Assembly (NCBI GenBank): GCA_965216025.1
Contig: CBDCEX010000015.1
Coordinates: forward strand, 310,001 to 374,000
DNA from: JADFQT01 sp965216025
GTDB taxonomy: Bacteria > Chloroflexota > Dehalococcoidia > Lucifugimonadales > UBA3495
Direction of reading: 5' to 3'
DNA length: 64,000 bases
Below the pieces are notes generated by a model that ran no database searches, was not told the DNA's origin, and saw only the letters and a list, made by a program, of their open reading frames with translations. Positions 26,034 to 33,707 of the stretch are shown piece by piece. The stretch's first letter is position 1. Each line of letters opens with the position of its first letter. The position numbers were made by a program, and so were the translations under genes.

Positions 26034-27425
26034 GTGATGGATGCGGCGAGCTTCGAGCGGGTCTACGACAGCCTTCAGGAATTCCACGCCTTCTTTGCGG
26101 CCTCCTTCGGCCGCAAGCAGTGGCGGGATCACAGCGGGAATTACCTTCAGGCGCTGCTGGTGCAGGACCAGGAGCGGCGCAACGCCGAGAATCTCTCGGA
26201 ATCGGTGGGCATCTCGGCCCGGGCGATGCAGCGCTTTCTCACCGAGGCCCGGTGGTCCGATGAGACAGTCATAGGGCGGTTGCAGGAATACTTGGCCCCC
26301 AGGCTGGGACACCCGGAGGCGGTGTGGGTGTTCGATGGCAGCGACTTCCCCAAGCAGGGCAGGAAATCGGCGGGAGTGGCCCGGCAGTACTGCGGCAGGC
26401 TGGGCAAGGTGGCCAACTGCCAGGGTGGGATGTTCCTGGCCTACGTCAGCCCGCTGGGCCGGGCGTTGGTGGACAAGCGGCTGTATCTGCCCAAGAGTTG
26501 GACCTCCGACCAGGAGCGGTGTGCTGCGGCGGGTGTGCCGGAGGACCGGCGGAACTACCGGTCAAAGACGGAGTTGGCCCTGGAGATGCTGGAGCGGGTC
26601 CTGGAGTTGGGCTACCTCAGGGCCGAGTGGGTTGCCGGAGACGACGCCTTCGGGATGTCGCCGACCTTCCGGGAGGGACTGGCGGCCCTGGGGATGCGCT
26701 ACGTGCTGGACGTTCCGGGCGGCACTACGGTCTGGCCCTTGGACCCGGCTTGGACCAGTCCGGAATATCCGGGGTTTGGCCGCCCCCGCAAACCCAAGCT
26801 GCGGCCTGGGCAGCGGCGGACCATGGAGCAGCGCGGTGATGAACTGCCGGATGAGGCTTGGCGGGAGATAACGGTGGCCCAGGGAAGCCAGGGGCCGCGC
26901 ACCTACCGGTTCAGTGCCCAGCGGGTGCGGGCCACCAGGAGGCGCAAGCCCGGCGAGGAACTGTGGGCCGTCTGGCGCCGGAACCTGGACGGCAGCGAGC
27001 CCCGCTACTACCTGTCCAACGCTCCCGAGGGCACAACCTTGGAGACTCTGGCCTACGTGGGTGGGTCCAGGTGGCGCATTGAAACGGAGTTCGAGACTGA
27101 GAAGGGTGACGTGGGGCTGGACGAATACGAGACCCGCAGCTGGGCAGGGTGGCATCACCACATAGCCATGTGCCTGCTGGGTGGAGCGTTCCTGCTGAGC
27201 CTGCAGCAGGATTGGGGGGAAAAAGATGCCCCGGATCACGAGGCCACAGGTGTACCGGGTGGTGCGGGAGATGCTGCCCCGGGAGCAGTTCGGGCCCGAT
27301 CAATTGCTGTTGTGGCTGGAGGATACGCAGCTACGCAACGAACGGGCTCGCCGTTCCCACGAGAGACGCCACTCCACCCGCCGCGAAAGCAGGATGGAGC
27401 CGCCACCTTAAACCCGTCGTTGTAG
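26034..27425 (+). CDS. IS701-family transposase
   Basis: A 463-codon DDE_5-type transposase. The N part has FERVYDSLQEFHAFFAASFG and NYLQALLVQ. Catalytic Asp residues lie in VWVFDGSDFPKQGRKSAGVA and WVAGDDAFGMSPTFREGL, and the Glu region is RWRIETEFETEKGDVGLDEY. After residue ~400 (LLSLQQDWG) the family-like sequence continues in the +1 frame (see 27226), while this frame runs on as an unlike tail to 27425. The same frame change at the same G6A5 tract occurs in the copy at 40964. The catalytic core is intact, so the element may be active. Confidence 0.9.
   Translation: MMDAASFERVYDSLQEFHAFFAASFGRKQWRDHSGNYLQALLVQDQERRNAENLSESVGISARAMQRFLTEARWSDETVIGRLQEYLAPRLGHPEAVWVFDGSDFPKQGRKSAGVARQYCGRLGKVANCQGGMFLAYVSPLGRALVDKRLYLPKSWTSDQERCAAAGVPEDRRNYRSKTELALEMLERVLELGYLRAEWVAGDDAFGMSPTFREGLAALGMRYVLDVPGGTTVWPLDPAWTSPEYPGFGRPRKPKLRPGQRRTMEQRGDELPDEAWREITVAQGSQGPRTYRFSAQRVRATRRRKPGEELWAVWRRNLDGSEPRYYLSNAPEGTTLETLAYVGGSRWRIETEFETEKGDVGLDEYETRSWAGWHHHIAMCLLGGAFLLSLQQDWGEKDAPDHEATGVPGGAGDAAPGAVRARSIAVVAGGYAATQRTGSPFPRETPLHPPRKQDGAATLNPSL
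27226..27411 (+). CDS. IS701 C-terminal extension in the +1 frame
   Basis: 61 residues starting MPRITRPQVYRVVREMLPRE and ending in an Arg-rich tail. The same protein segment is conserved in the other IS701 copy (40876-41058), and in the family it would directly continue the transposase C terminus. Its ATG follows GGGGGGAAAAAG, which could act as a ribosome site for re-initiation or as a slip site for a fused product. Selection on this frame is supported by its conservation between two diverged copies. Confidence 0.6.
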   Translation: MPRITRPQVYRVVREMLPREQFGPDQLLLWLEDTQLRNERARRSHERRHSTRRESRMEPPP

Positions 27426-27530
27426 TACTAGCAGGTGATGGCAAATCAAACAAACAACATGAGGGCAGTGAGTGGCCCTGGATCCTGGGCAGATGGGAAT
27501 TGCCAGGACCGCGAGCAGGCCAAGGTTAAA

Positions 27531-28292
27531 CTAATATTCCAGAAGCTTGTCCGGATTCGGCGTATAAATAATTTTTCTGAGACAGGTGTAAACCGCCCGG
27601 CGGCTCACGCCGATCCGATGGGCTTTTTGACTGGCAGACCCGCTAGCAAGGCATGACACAAGCAGCCGCTGGTGGTCGCCGGACTCCAAAACCTGGCCAC
27701 GGTTTCTTTTTGGCTGTCGACGGGGTATGGCTACCATATCCTGTCCGAAAAAGAGTAATTCATCAATTAGGGCAGCTACCTGCTGCCACCAGCGGTCCAT
27801 AGCGGCGTCAGTCACGCCCGGACCCGATAAGCGGGCAAGCTGATATCGTCTATCCAGAGTGACCAGGAGATAGGGGATGTCGAGAGGTCTGACCCTGGGC
27901 AACAGCCCCTTATCTCTTGGGTCCGACACTTTCACCCTACCTTGGACTAGGGCATGGTAGAGTTGCTGGAAGGCTTGGGTCAGGTCTCCGGCCGCGAAAA
28001 CAGCTTTTTGGCATGCCCTCAGCTGTTGATAGGTATACAGACCTGGATTCTCGACCAAAAATTGGATGTCGCTCACCGCAACATTGCAACTGTAGATGAC
28101 ATCGATTAGCCCATATGCCGAACAGGTTCCCCGACTCCTCCGCTTAACTAATTCCCCTTTTAAGGAATTCTTCAAAGCCCCGGTAATGCGTTTGGCTAAG
28201 CGGGGCTTGATGCTGCTGATTGAGCCTAAAGCCTGTTCGTACTTTTCGAGTTTTATCCAGACTTTCTCCAATGGGTGTCGTTGAAAAATCAT
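27531..28292 (-). CDS. Unknown protein with C-terminal HTH
   Basis: A 253-aa mostly helical protein of no family I recognise. The N part (residues 10-60) is basic and helical (KPRLAKRITGALKNSL). The middle has LVENPGLYTYQQLRACQ and a PLDIPYLLVTLDRRYQLARL stretch. The last ~35 residues, KAHRIGVSRRAVYTCLRKII, look like a helix-turn-helix, so DNA binding is likely. It starts at ATG 28292, facing away from the recombinase genes at 28624, from which it is separated by a dyad-rich 330-bp gap. It may be a regulator of the integrated element, but this rests only on position. Confidence 0.55.
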   Translation of the reverse strand: MIFQRHPLEKVWIKLEKYEQALGSISSIKPRLAKRITGALKNSLKGELVKRRSRGTCSAYGLIDVIYSCNVAVSDIQFLVENPGLYTYQQLRACQKAVFAAGDLTQAFQQLYHALVQGRVKVSDPRDKGLLPRVRPLDIPYLLVTLDRRYQLARLSGPGVTDAAMDRWWQQVAALIDELLFFGQDMVAIPRRQPKRNRGQVLESGDHQRLLVSCLASGSASQKAHRIGVSRRAVYTCLRKIIYTPNPDKLLEY

Positions 28293-28496
28293 CTTATCTC
28301 CATCAATGAATTATGCGGTTGGGCACCGGTGGTAATTACCGGCTGATCAGGCTAAGCCCCCTCCTTATCAGCATCACCTAGATTCCCCTCTACCTCATAT
28401 GGGTCATTCCGGGGGCACATCCAGGCATGGTCGTTGGCCGTCGGTTTGATTAAAATCCTCGCTGGATTCTCACCGTTCGGGCTCACCGGGTAAACT

Positions 28497-28560
28497 GTAC
28501 ACTATGGGGTCGGGCTATACTGAGCCAAAAGACAATAAGAATTGGTCTCAATATAGTGTA
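28497..28560. promoter_or_regulatory. Dyad in the divergent intergenic region 28293-28623
   Basis: CTATACTGAGCC (28515-28526) and GGTCTCAATATAG (28544-28556) are imperfect inverted repeats, and an outer pair TACACTAT (28497-28504) / ATAGTGTA (28553-28560) overlaps them. It lies between the divergent HTH gene and the recombinase pair and is AT-rich compared with its surroundings, so it is a candidate operator/promoter. Nothing else is supported in this gap. Confidence 0.45.
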
Positions 28561-28623
28561 TTATTAGTCAATAAAGATTGAATAATATCCCATTAAACCT
28601 CTGTCAAGCCCCTGAGGAAAATC

Positions 28624-29478
28624 ATGCCTAGAGGAACCAGAATTGCCCCAGCGGAGCGACGCGGCTGGCTGGAGCAGTATGAGCACGGTACTCGCATCGA
28701 TAAGATAGCCCACGAAGCCGGCCGGACCCAGCGCACTATTAATGAGCACCTGGCCCAGGCTCGGCGGGAGCGGCAGCAGCAGGAGGTGACCGCCGGCCTG
28801 TTGACCCAGGCCTACCAAAGGCATTTCGCCCAGCTGCTGGAATTGGCTGAAACGTTGGGCCAGGCCGCGCCAAGGGTGAACCCCCGTGGAATCCTGGGCA
28901 CGGCTGACCTGGACACCAAGATGCTGTACCAGGGACTGCAAGCCCATGTCCCCAGGAGCCGGCTCTGGCGGGCTATCAAGACCTGGGAAGAGTCCTCCCG
29001 GGAATTGGACCGGGAGTCCCAAAAGCGGCGGAGCACCATAGAGGTGCTAGTCGTAGAAAAGACGGCCGTCTGGCCTGGGATTCTGACTGAGGGTTTTGTT
29101 GGGAGCCTGTGGAACGCGGTATTAATGGCCGCCGAGGGTCGTAGTCCTGACGAAATGGGTTACCGGGTGGACTCATCGGGAGGATTCTCCCAGTTGCATT
29201 GCGGGAATTTCCTGCTGTCCGATAGGGTACCCACTCAGGAGGGACTGGAGGAAATCCAACGACAGCATCAGATGCTGTCGCAGGCTCTGATGGCATCAGA
29301 AATGCTAGCACCGCTGGACAGGCTGGTCTCCAGATGGCAAGGCGCCCGAGACACCATTCAGGAGGAGGTGATGGTGCTGCGCCTACGCCAGATTCTGCCG
29401 GGTCAGTGTCGCTTGTGCCCTGGCGGAGAAGCCCCCAGTGGTATTCATTCCACCAGAACCAGGAGGAGCGATGAGTGA
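28624..29478 (+). CDS. HTH-domain protein coupled to a serine recombinase
   Basis: A 284-aa protein of unknown family. Residues 12-50 (RRGWLEQYEHGTRIDKIAHE, then AGRTQRTINEHL) read as a helix-turn-helix of the invertase/sigma type, followed by an Arg/Gln-rich helix and a long helical body. The stop overlaps the recombinase start by 8 bp (GATGAGTGA), so the two are translated together. A CxxC pair at the end (CRLCPGG) is next to the overlap. This suggests an accessory protein of the integrase, perhaps a directionality or site-selection factor; that role is inferred from context only. Confidence 0.6.
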   Translation: MPRGTRIAPAERRGWLEQYEHGTRIDKIAHEAGRTQRTINEHLAQARRERQQQEVTAGLLTQAYQRHFAQLLELAETLGQAAPRVNPRGILGTADLDTKMLYQGLQAHVPRSRLWRAIKTWEESSRELDRESQKRRSTIEVLVVEKTAVWPGILTEGFVGSLWNAVLMAAEGRSPDEMGYRVDSSGGFSQLHCGNFLLSDRVPTQEGLEEIQRQHQMLSQALMASEMLAPLDRLVSRWQGARDTIQEEVMVLRLRQILPGQCRLCPGGEAPSGIHSTRTRRSDE

Positions 29479-31309
29479 ACTCAGGACCGCGGCCATCTTT
29501 TGCAGGGGCTCCACCCGGGATCAGGGTGAACTGTCCCTGGACAGCCAGGAACTGGCGGTGCGGAGAGTGCTGACCAAGCAAGGATTCCACTGCCCGCCCC
29601 ATTACGTGGTCAAGGTGGATTGGACCAGTCTGGACCTGATGTCCTGTCCCCAGTTCCAAGAGCTGCGGCGCTGGATTGCTACGGGAGAGGTCGCGACGGT
29701 GGGTGTCCTCGACCGGGACCGTCTGCAGGCCCAGGGGCTGCAGACGGTTGGTGTTCTTAGCCGAGTGCCAGGAACATGGAGTGCAGGTGATCGCCGCTCA
29801 GAGAGTGCCTATGCTGGAGGGTCCCGAGACGGCCTGCGGGACCGGGGCCGGCTCAAGGGGTTGCCTCCCAACTGGCAGAGTCCCTACGGTATGAAGTGGC
29901 AGGACCAACGACTGGTTCCCGATGACAATTACCCCGTGGCTTGCGACATCTGGAGAATGGCCCTGGAGGGCGAGACCCTCCGGAGTATCGCCAAGAAACT
30001 CACTCAGCAGGGAGTACCCACCGCCAGGGGAGGACGGGTCTGGAGCGCGACCACCATTGGCAGTATCCTGGCCAACCGGTCCTATGCCGGCGTGGTGGAA
30101 GCGTTGAAGACCGAAGCCGTGACGCCGGCTGCCCGCCGCAGGGCCACCTACGGCAAGACCAGCACCCGAGCCCGACCCAACGAGCAACGGGTACCCTTAG
30201 AGGGACTGGTGGTCCAACCGGTGGTCACCCAGGAGGAGTTTGAGTGGGTCCAGCAGCGCCGTAAGCACAACCAGCAGTATGCTGCCAAGAATACCAAGCT
30301 GAGAGAGTACCTGCTGAAGGGCCGCATCAGGTGCGGTCTCTGCGGGAGGGTGTACACCGGTGTGACCCGCGGGAACCGGTCTTACTACTACTGCCGGGGT
30401 AGGGTCAAGCTGGACTGGGGAGCCAACAAGTGTCCGGCCCAGAAGTTTCAGGCCGATCCCCTAGAGCAGACGGTCTACCATAGTGTGACCCGATTCCTGA
30501 CCACCCCGGAGGTGTTTTTGGGGGAAGTACACCGCAGACGGCAACTTGAGGAACAAACGGCGGCGACTCTAAAAGAAGAAATGGGGCAGCTGGAGCGGAA
30601 GGCCCGGCAGGAACGGGAAGCGGAAGCTCAGGGCTTCCGTCTGGCCTCACGGTACCACCTCAGCGAGGACGTGTTCCGGCAAGAGCTGGACGTAATTCGG
30701 AGCCGGCGCCAAGGGATCGAAGAGCGGCGACGGCGGGTCCTTTCTCAATTGGAGATGCTGGATCAGGGATTTCCCACGGCCGAAGCCATGGAGGCCTTAC
30801 AGCAGAGGCTGGGATCCGTCCTGTCTTCGGAGGCGAGCCGAGACCGGAGCCTCATTTTTGATGCCCTGGGAGTTTCTGTCATAGCCCACGGGGATGGCTC
30901 CTGGGACCTGGAGCTGGAGGTACCGCGAGAGGTCGCCCCAACAGTCCAGGATGTGCAAATAGAAAACACAGGACCAAGGTTGGGATGGGGGGCATATGGT
31001 TTTTCGCGACTGCGCCTGTATTACCTCACGAGCCAGCTCAACAGCTACATCGCAGCCAATGGCGCCAGGACCATGTTCCCAAGGACTTTAGACCCCTCGC
31101 TTCGCTCGGGGGGACATTTTGAGATATCTCCCCGGCAATTTTCCCTGCTCCTTCTATCCGCTCTTTTCTGCGGCGTCTTCGGCCACCGCCCGCTCTATGG
31201 CCGGGTCCAGGCAGAGGCCACCGGGTGCGCTGCGGGCCATGGGCTGTCCATCACTACCCAGCACATCCAATCCCCTTATCGCCAGATGCCCGTCGGCGAG
31301 GGCTCGTAG
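29471..31309 (+). pseudogene. Large serine recombinase with a damaged catalytic domain
   Basis: The start at ATG 29471 is set by AGGAGG at 29461-29466. The resolvase domain begins TAAIFCRGSTRDQGELSLDS with the catalytic serine. It is followed by the recombinase domain (SPYGMKWQDQRLVPDDN), a zinc ribbon (CGLCGRVYTG with the later Cys in NKCPAQ) and a coiled-coil region (residues ~360-420). Between ~29740 and ~29825 the expected sequence (RLVFLAECQEHGVQVIAAQ) is in another frame, and ~20-25 residues after MLEGPE are missing before RDGLRDRGRLKG. The catalytic domain is thus broken. The last ~100 codons run into the convergent formyltransferase gene, so the native stop is probably lost too. It marks an old integrated element. 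Confidence 0.85.
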
Positions 31310-31984
31310 AGTCTCCAGTAGGAGGTAGGGTTCTCGCAGGTACTCAGCCTGTCTAATCAGCTGGAATAACGGGTAGGCCTCTCCCGGCGAGCCCTTGACC
31401 AGTTCCCGGTCCAACTGCTCCAGTTCATCCCAGTGGGCTCCAAACTCGCCGCCGGTAATCGACTCCGTGCAGTAGGAAACTACCGGACCTCGGTCCACAT
31501 CCTCCGTGGCCAGGTGCGTCATTGCCCCGGTGTGGGTGGCCCTTTGCTCGATCAACGTCCAGATTACTTCCTGCCAGGTGCCGATGGGGCCGTCGGGCAG
31601 CGCCGGGTGCAAGTTCAGCAGAGAGTACTGGCGGCACATGGCTCCGCCGACGATAAGCATGTATCCCGCCAGGACGCAGATGTCCACCTGATAATCCTGC
31701 AGCTGGGTCATTACCTGGCGGTCGAACTCGTCCCGGTGGCTGGCCAGCGAACCGCCCCGGGTGCGGCGGAACTGGCGGGAAGACAGGGTATGAAGGGGAA
31801 TATCGTAGCCGCTTACCAGCTGAAAATATTCATCCGACCCCTCGGCTTCGCCCGGGGCGCGGTTGCTGAAAACGAATTGGATTTGGGCATCCAACTGGCC
31901 CCGCAGGATACGGTCTTGGACAAACCGCAGCAGGCCCCGGGACCCTTCCCCCCTTCCCGTGGAGAACCAGCCAATGCGAAACAT
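31154..31984 (-). CDS. Phosphoribosylglycinamide formyltransferase-like protein
   Basis: A 276-aa protein with the formyltransferase fold. It starts FRIGWFSTGRGEGSRGLLRF, has the catalytic Asn-x-His in LLNLHPALPDGPIG, and the conserved Asp region in TEDVDRGPVVSYC, corresponding to PurN residues N106/H108/D144. It is longer than typical PurN (~210 aa) by a C-terminal helical part that is rare in PurN. A general formyl-tetrahydrofolate-dependent formyltransferase is therefore possible. It is the last gene of the leftward block, starting 3 bp after the PHP remnant. The 3' 155 bp overlap the degraded recombinase frame on the other strand. Confidence 0.8.
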   Translation of the reverse strand: MFRIGWFSTGRGEGSRGLLRFVQDRILRGQLDAQIQFVFSNRAPGEAEGSDEYFQLVSGYDIPLHTLSSRQFRRTRGGSLASHRDEFDRQVMTQLQDYQVDICVLAGYMLIVGGAMCRQYSLLNLHPALPDGPIGTWQEVIWTLIEQRATHTGAMTHLATEDVDRGPVVSYCTESITGGEFGAHWDELEQLDRELVKGSPGEAYPLFQLIRQAEYLREPYLLLETLRALADGHLAIRGLDVLGSDGQPMARSAPGGLCLDPAIERAVAEDAAEKSG

Positions 31985-31987
31985 AGC

Positions 31988-32107
31988 TTAGCGAAGCGCT
32001 TTGCGCAGCCTGGCGAATCCTGTCTGGCGGTGGCGAACCACCGAAGGAATGGGAGTGGTGGAATCCTTAGAATGGCGGGTATGAACATGGAGGTCCAATC
32101 GCAGCAT
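31988..32107 (-). pseudogene. PHP-domain protein remnant
   Basis: Only 39 codons: MLRLDLHVHTRHSKDS, which is the first metal-binding motif (HxH) and start of a PHP phosphoesterase, then IPSVVRH, and then QTGFARLRKALR up to a stop. A normal PHP protein has 200 or more residues and the next motif (GLDGIAITDH) should follow at once, so an internal deletion seems to have joined the extreme N terminus to a possible C-terminal end. The ATG overlaps the xseB stop (TAAAATG), typical of a former operon member. Confidence 0.7.
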
Positions 32108-32108
32108 T

Positions 32109-32393
32109 TTATACCTCTGGGTCTTCGTCCCATTCCAGAATTTCGGCGGGAGCAGTCTCGCCGAAGGCGTCAGTGAGCTGGGTGATTTTAAGCTCGGCTT
32201 CATTCAGCAACTGGTTGCAGCGTCGCACCAAACCCATGCCCTGCTGGTAGAGACCAGTTGCTTCGGCCAAGGGCAGCCCGCCGCTCTCCAAGGAATCCAC
32301 CATCTCTCCCAGCCTGCGGAAAGCCTCCTCAAAACTCAGAGCATCCACATTAGGAGTTTCCGGGTCAACGCCGGAATTTAGCTGTTCGGCCAT
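32109..32393 (-). CDS. xseB: Exodeoxyribonuclease VII small subunit
   Basis: A 94-aa helical protein with the XseB core: LSFEEAFRRLGEMVDSLESG, LPLAEATGLYQQGMGLVRRC and an acidic tail. Several copies bind each XseA to form exonuclease VII, which degrades single-stranded DNA from both ends in repair. The N-terminal ~18 residues are a variable extension. It is separated from xseA (33708) by two membrane-protein genes and a repeat but reads in the same direction. The stop overlaps the PHP remnant start. Confidence 0.93.
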   Translation of the reverse strand: MAEQLNSGVDPETPNVDALSFEEAFRRLGEMVDSLESGGLPLAEATGLYQQGMGLVRRCNQLLNEAELKITQLTDAFGETAPAEILEWDEDPEV

Positions 32394-32510
32394 GACTACC
32401 GTGTCCCCAGGCGACTCCTGCCGCTAACCAGCCTTCGCTCGGGGCGACATTTTAAGACGATTACTAAGTACTGGATGGCAGTAGGGTAATATCCGTAATC
32501 CATCCGTGGA

Positions 32511-32840
32511 TCATACACCGAAACTCCGGAAGAATAGCGGGAAAGTGCCGAGTAACCCTAGGGCAATTAATACCAGCGTGACGATAAAGATCTTGCCGAA
32601 GTCCACCTGCTCGCTTCTCCAGAGGAAGTGGAGCATCGCCCAGGCGACCAGCCAGACCGCTGTCGCCAGAATGGTCTTACCGCTCATGGGGCCGGTGGGG
32701 CTATAAAAATTGAGGGCTTCCTTGATCGGAGCCAGGGCCTGCGCCAAAGTGGTAAACAGGCCCAACGCCAGGCAGCCTATGCCTGAAGCCAGAATGGCGG
32801 CGGCCGCGGGACCGTTAGTCAGAGGCTTTTGCTGTCCCAT
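32511..32840 (-). CDS. Small membrane protein of unknown function
   Basis: 109 aa with three predicted membrane helices: roughly residues 13-32 (AAAAILASGIGCLALGLFTT), 55-75 (TILATAVWLVAWAMLHFLW) and 84-105 (IFIVTLVLIALGLLGTFPLF). It is not recognised. It follows the 165-aa membrane protein by 12 bp and probably forms a complex with it. Intact, with an ATG start. Confidence 0.7.
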   Translation of the reverse strand: MGQQKPLTNGPAAAAILASGIGCLALGLFTTLAQALAPIKEALNFYSPTGPMSGKTILATAVWLVAWAMLHFLWRSEQVDFGKIFIVTLVLIALGLLGTFPLFFRSFGV

Positions 32841-32852
32841 AGCCCTTCTCCC

Positions 32853-33350
32853 CTAACGTATGGGCGCTACTTTGGTTAGGAAGGCCCCGAAAATGCCGGC
32901 TACCCCGGCTGCTCCGAAGGCGATTGTAAACAGAACGATCAAAGCCCGACGAATTTTATCCTCGTTAGCCAAGCCCGAGCCATAACGGACCACCACGTAG
33001 GCTACGGCCGTTGCCAGCATGGGCGCAAACCAGGCCACGTGACGTTTCCACTCCATGCCAAAGGTGTGCCAAAAGCTCAGCTGGGCATTCTCGATAGGGT
33101 ACCAGGCCCGAAACCAGGGGTAGACGATAAAGGTTCCAGAGATGACCGTTAGCCAGGCGACGATGGCCATGACCCAGGTACCGGCGCTAAGTCGACGGGT
33201 GCGCTCCTGCATCCCGGCCACCGTGACCCACTCGGGACGAAAACTCCATAGACCCGCCAGGCCCCCGGCATAAGCCAGCAGAAAAGTTGCCCCCAAGCCC
33301 ATGCCATGTATGACCAGCCAGACTTCTTTTTCAGTCAGTGGCACAGTCAC
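32853..33350 (-). CDS. Polytopic membrane protein of unknown function
   Basis: 165 aa, GTG start (MTVPLTEKEVWLVIHG). Four membrane helices can be seen near residues 10-35, 57-78 (WVMAIVAWLTVISGTFIVYP), 104-124 and 136-160. Histidines occur at helix edges (IHGMGLG; FWHTFGMEWKRHVAW), which is reminiscent of heme-binding membrane proteins, but no cytochrome motif is clear. It pairs with the adjacent 109-aa membrane protein. Family unknown. Confidence 0.7.
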   Translation of the reverse strand: MTVPLTEKEVWLVIHGMGLGATFLLAYAGGLAGLWSFRPEWVTVAGMQERTRRLSAGTWVMAIVAWLTVISGTFIVYPWFRAWYPIENAQLSFWHTFGMEWKRHVAWFAPMLATAVAYVVVRYGSGLANEDKIRRALIVLFTIAFGAAGVAGIFGAFLTKVAPIR

Positions 33351-33533
33351 CCCGTGGCATAGTCATCTCCGGTCCGGTGGCGGTTTTGCCTGATGTCAGT
33401 CTAACATTGAGGGAGGAGCATCAGGAGGGGTTGGGGACCAGGGTTTTTCGATTGTCATTATGGGGCCGCAGGTCCAAAGCAATCTCATGAGGGCAAGCAG
33501 GGAGCGCTTCGCCGAGTTTGGCCTGAGAGGAGC

Positions 33534-33678
33534 CCCTTCTCCCTTTATGGGAGAAGGTTGGGATGAGGGTGATACCCCTCACCTAAATCCTCTCCCACAA
33601 GGGGAGAGGAAGCCCAAGTCCGAACCGGTATGACACCTTGGGCTTGGAAGTCAAGGAAACTTTTAAACCCACTCTAAG
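33534..33678. repeat. Dispersed intergenic repeat R1b (gene-free 33351-33707)
   Basis: Same-orientation copy of 1501-1639, sharing the two hairpins and the closing CACTCTAAG. The rest of 33351-33707 has a short match to the R3 family near 33480 (AATCTCATGAGGG) and no gene. Confidence 0.8.
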
Positions 33679-33707
33679 TAGAAAAACCTGGGCAGGAAAA
33701 CCCGGCT

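Larger units (their letters stand above)
25976..27427 (+). mobile_element. IS701-family element, copy 1
   Basis: The ends TACTACAACGACGAGTT and, mirrored, AACCCGTCGTTGTAGTA lie between CTAG copies at 25972-25975 and 27428-27431, matching the YTAR target duplication known for IS701. It is 1452 bp with a transposase gene and a short overlapping frame at its end. A diverged copy is at 40861-42313. Confidence 0.93.

Noticed and set aside
27149..27529. Overlapping frames at the right end of IS701 copy 1 as additional genes
   Set aside because: Only the frame beginning at 27226 is conserved in the second IS701 copy; the others are not.
31099..32456. CTTCGCTCGGGG-GACATTTT near 31100 and 32432 as recombinase attachment half-sites
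   Set aside because: The match is short (~25 bp with mismatches), it flanks housekeeping genes rather than the island, and the text resembles low-complexity repeat sequence.
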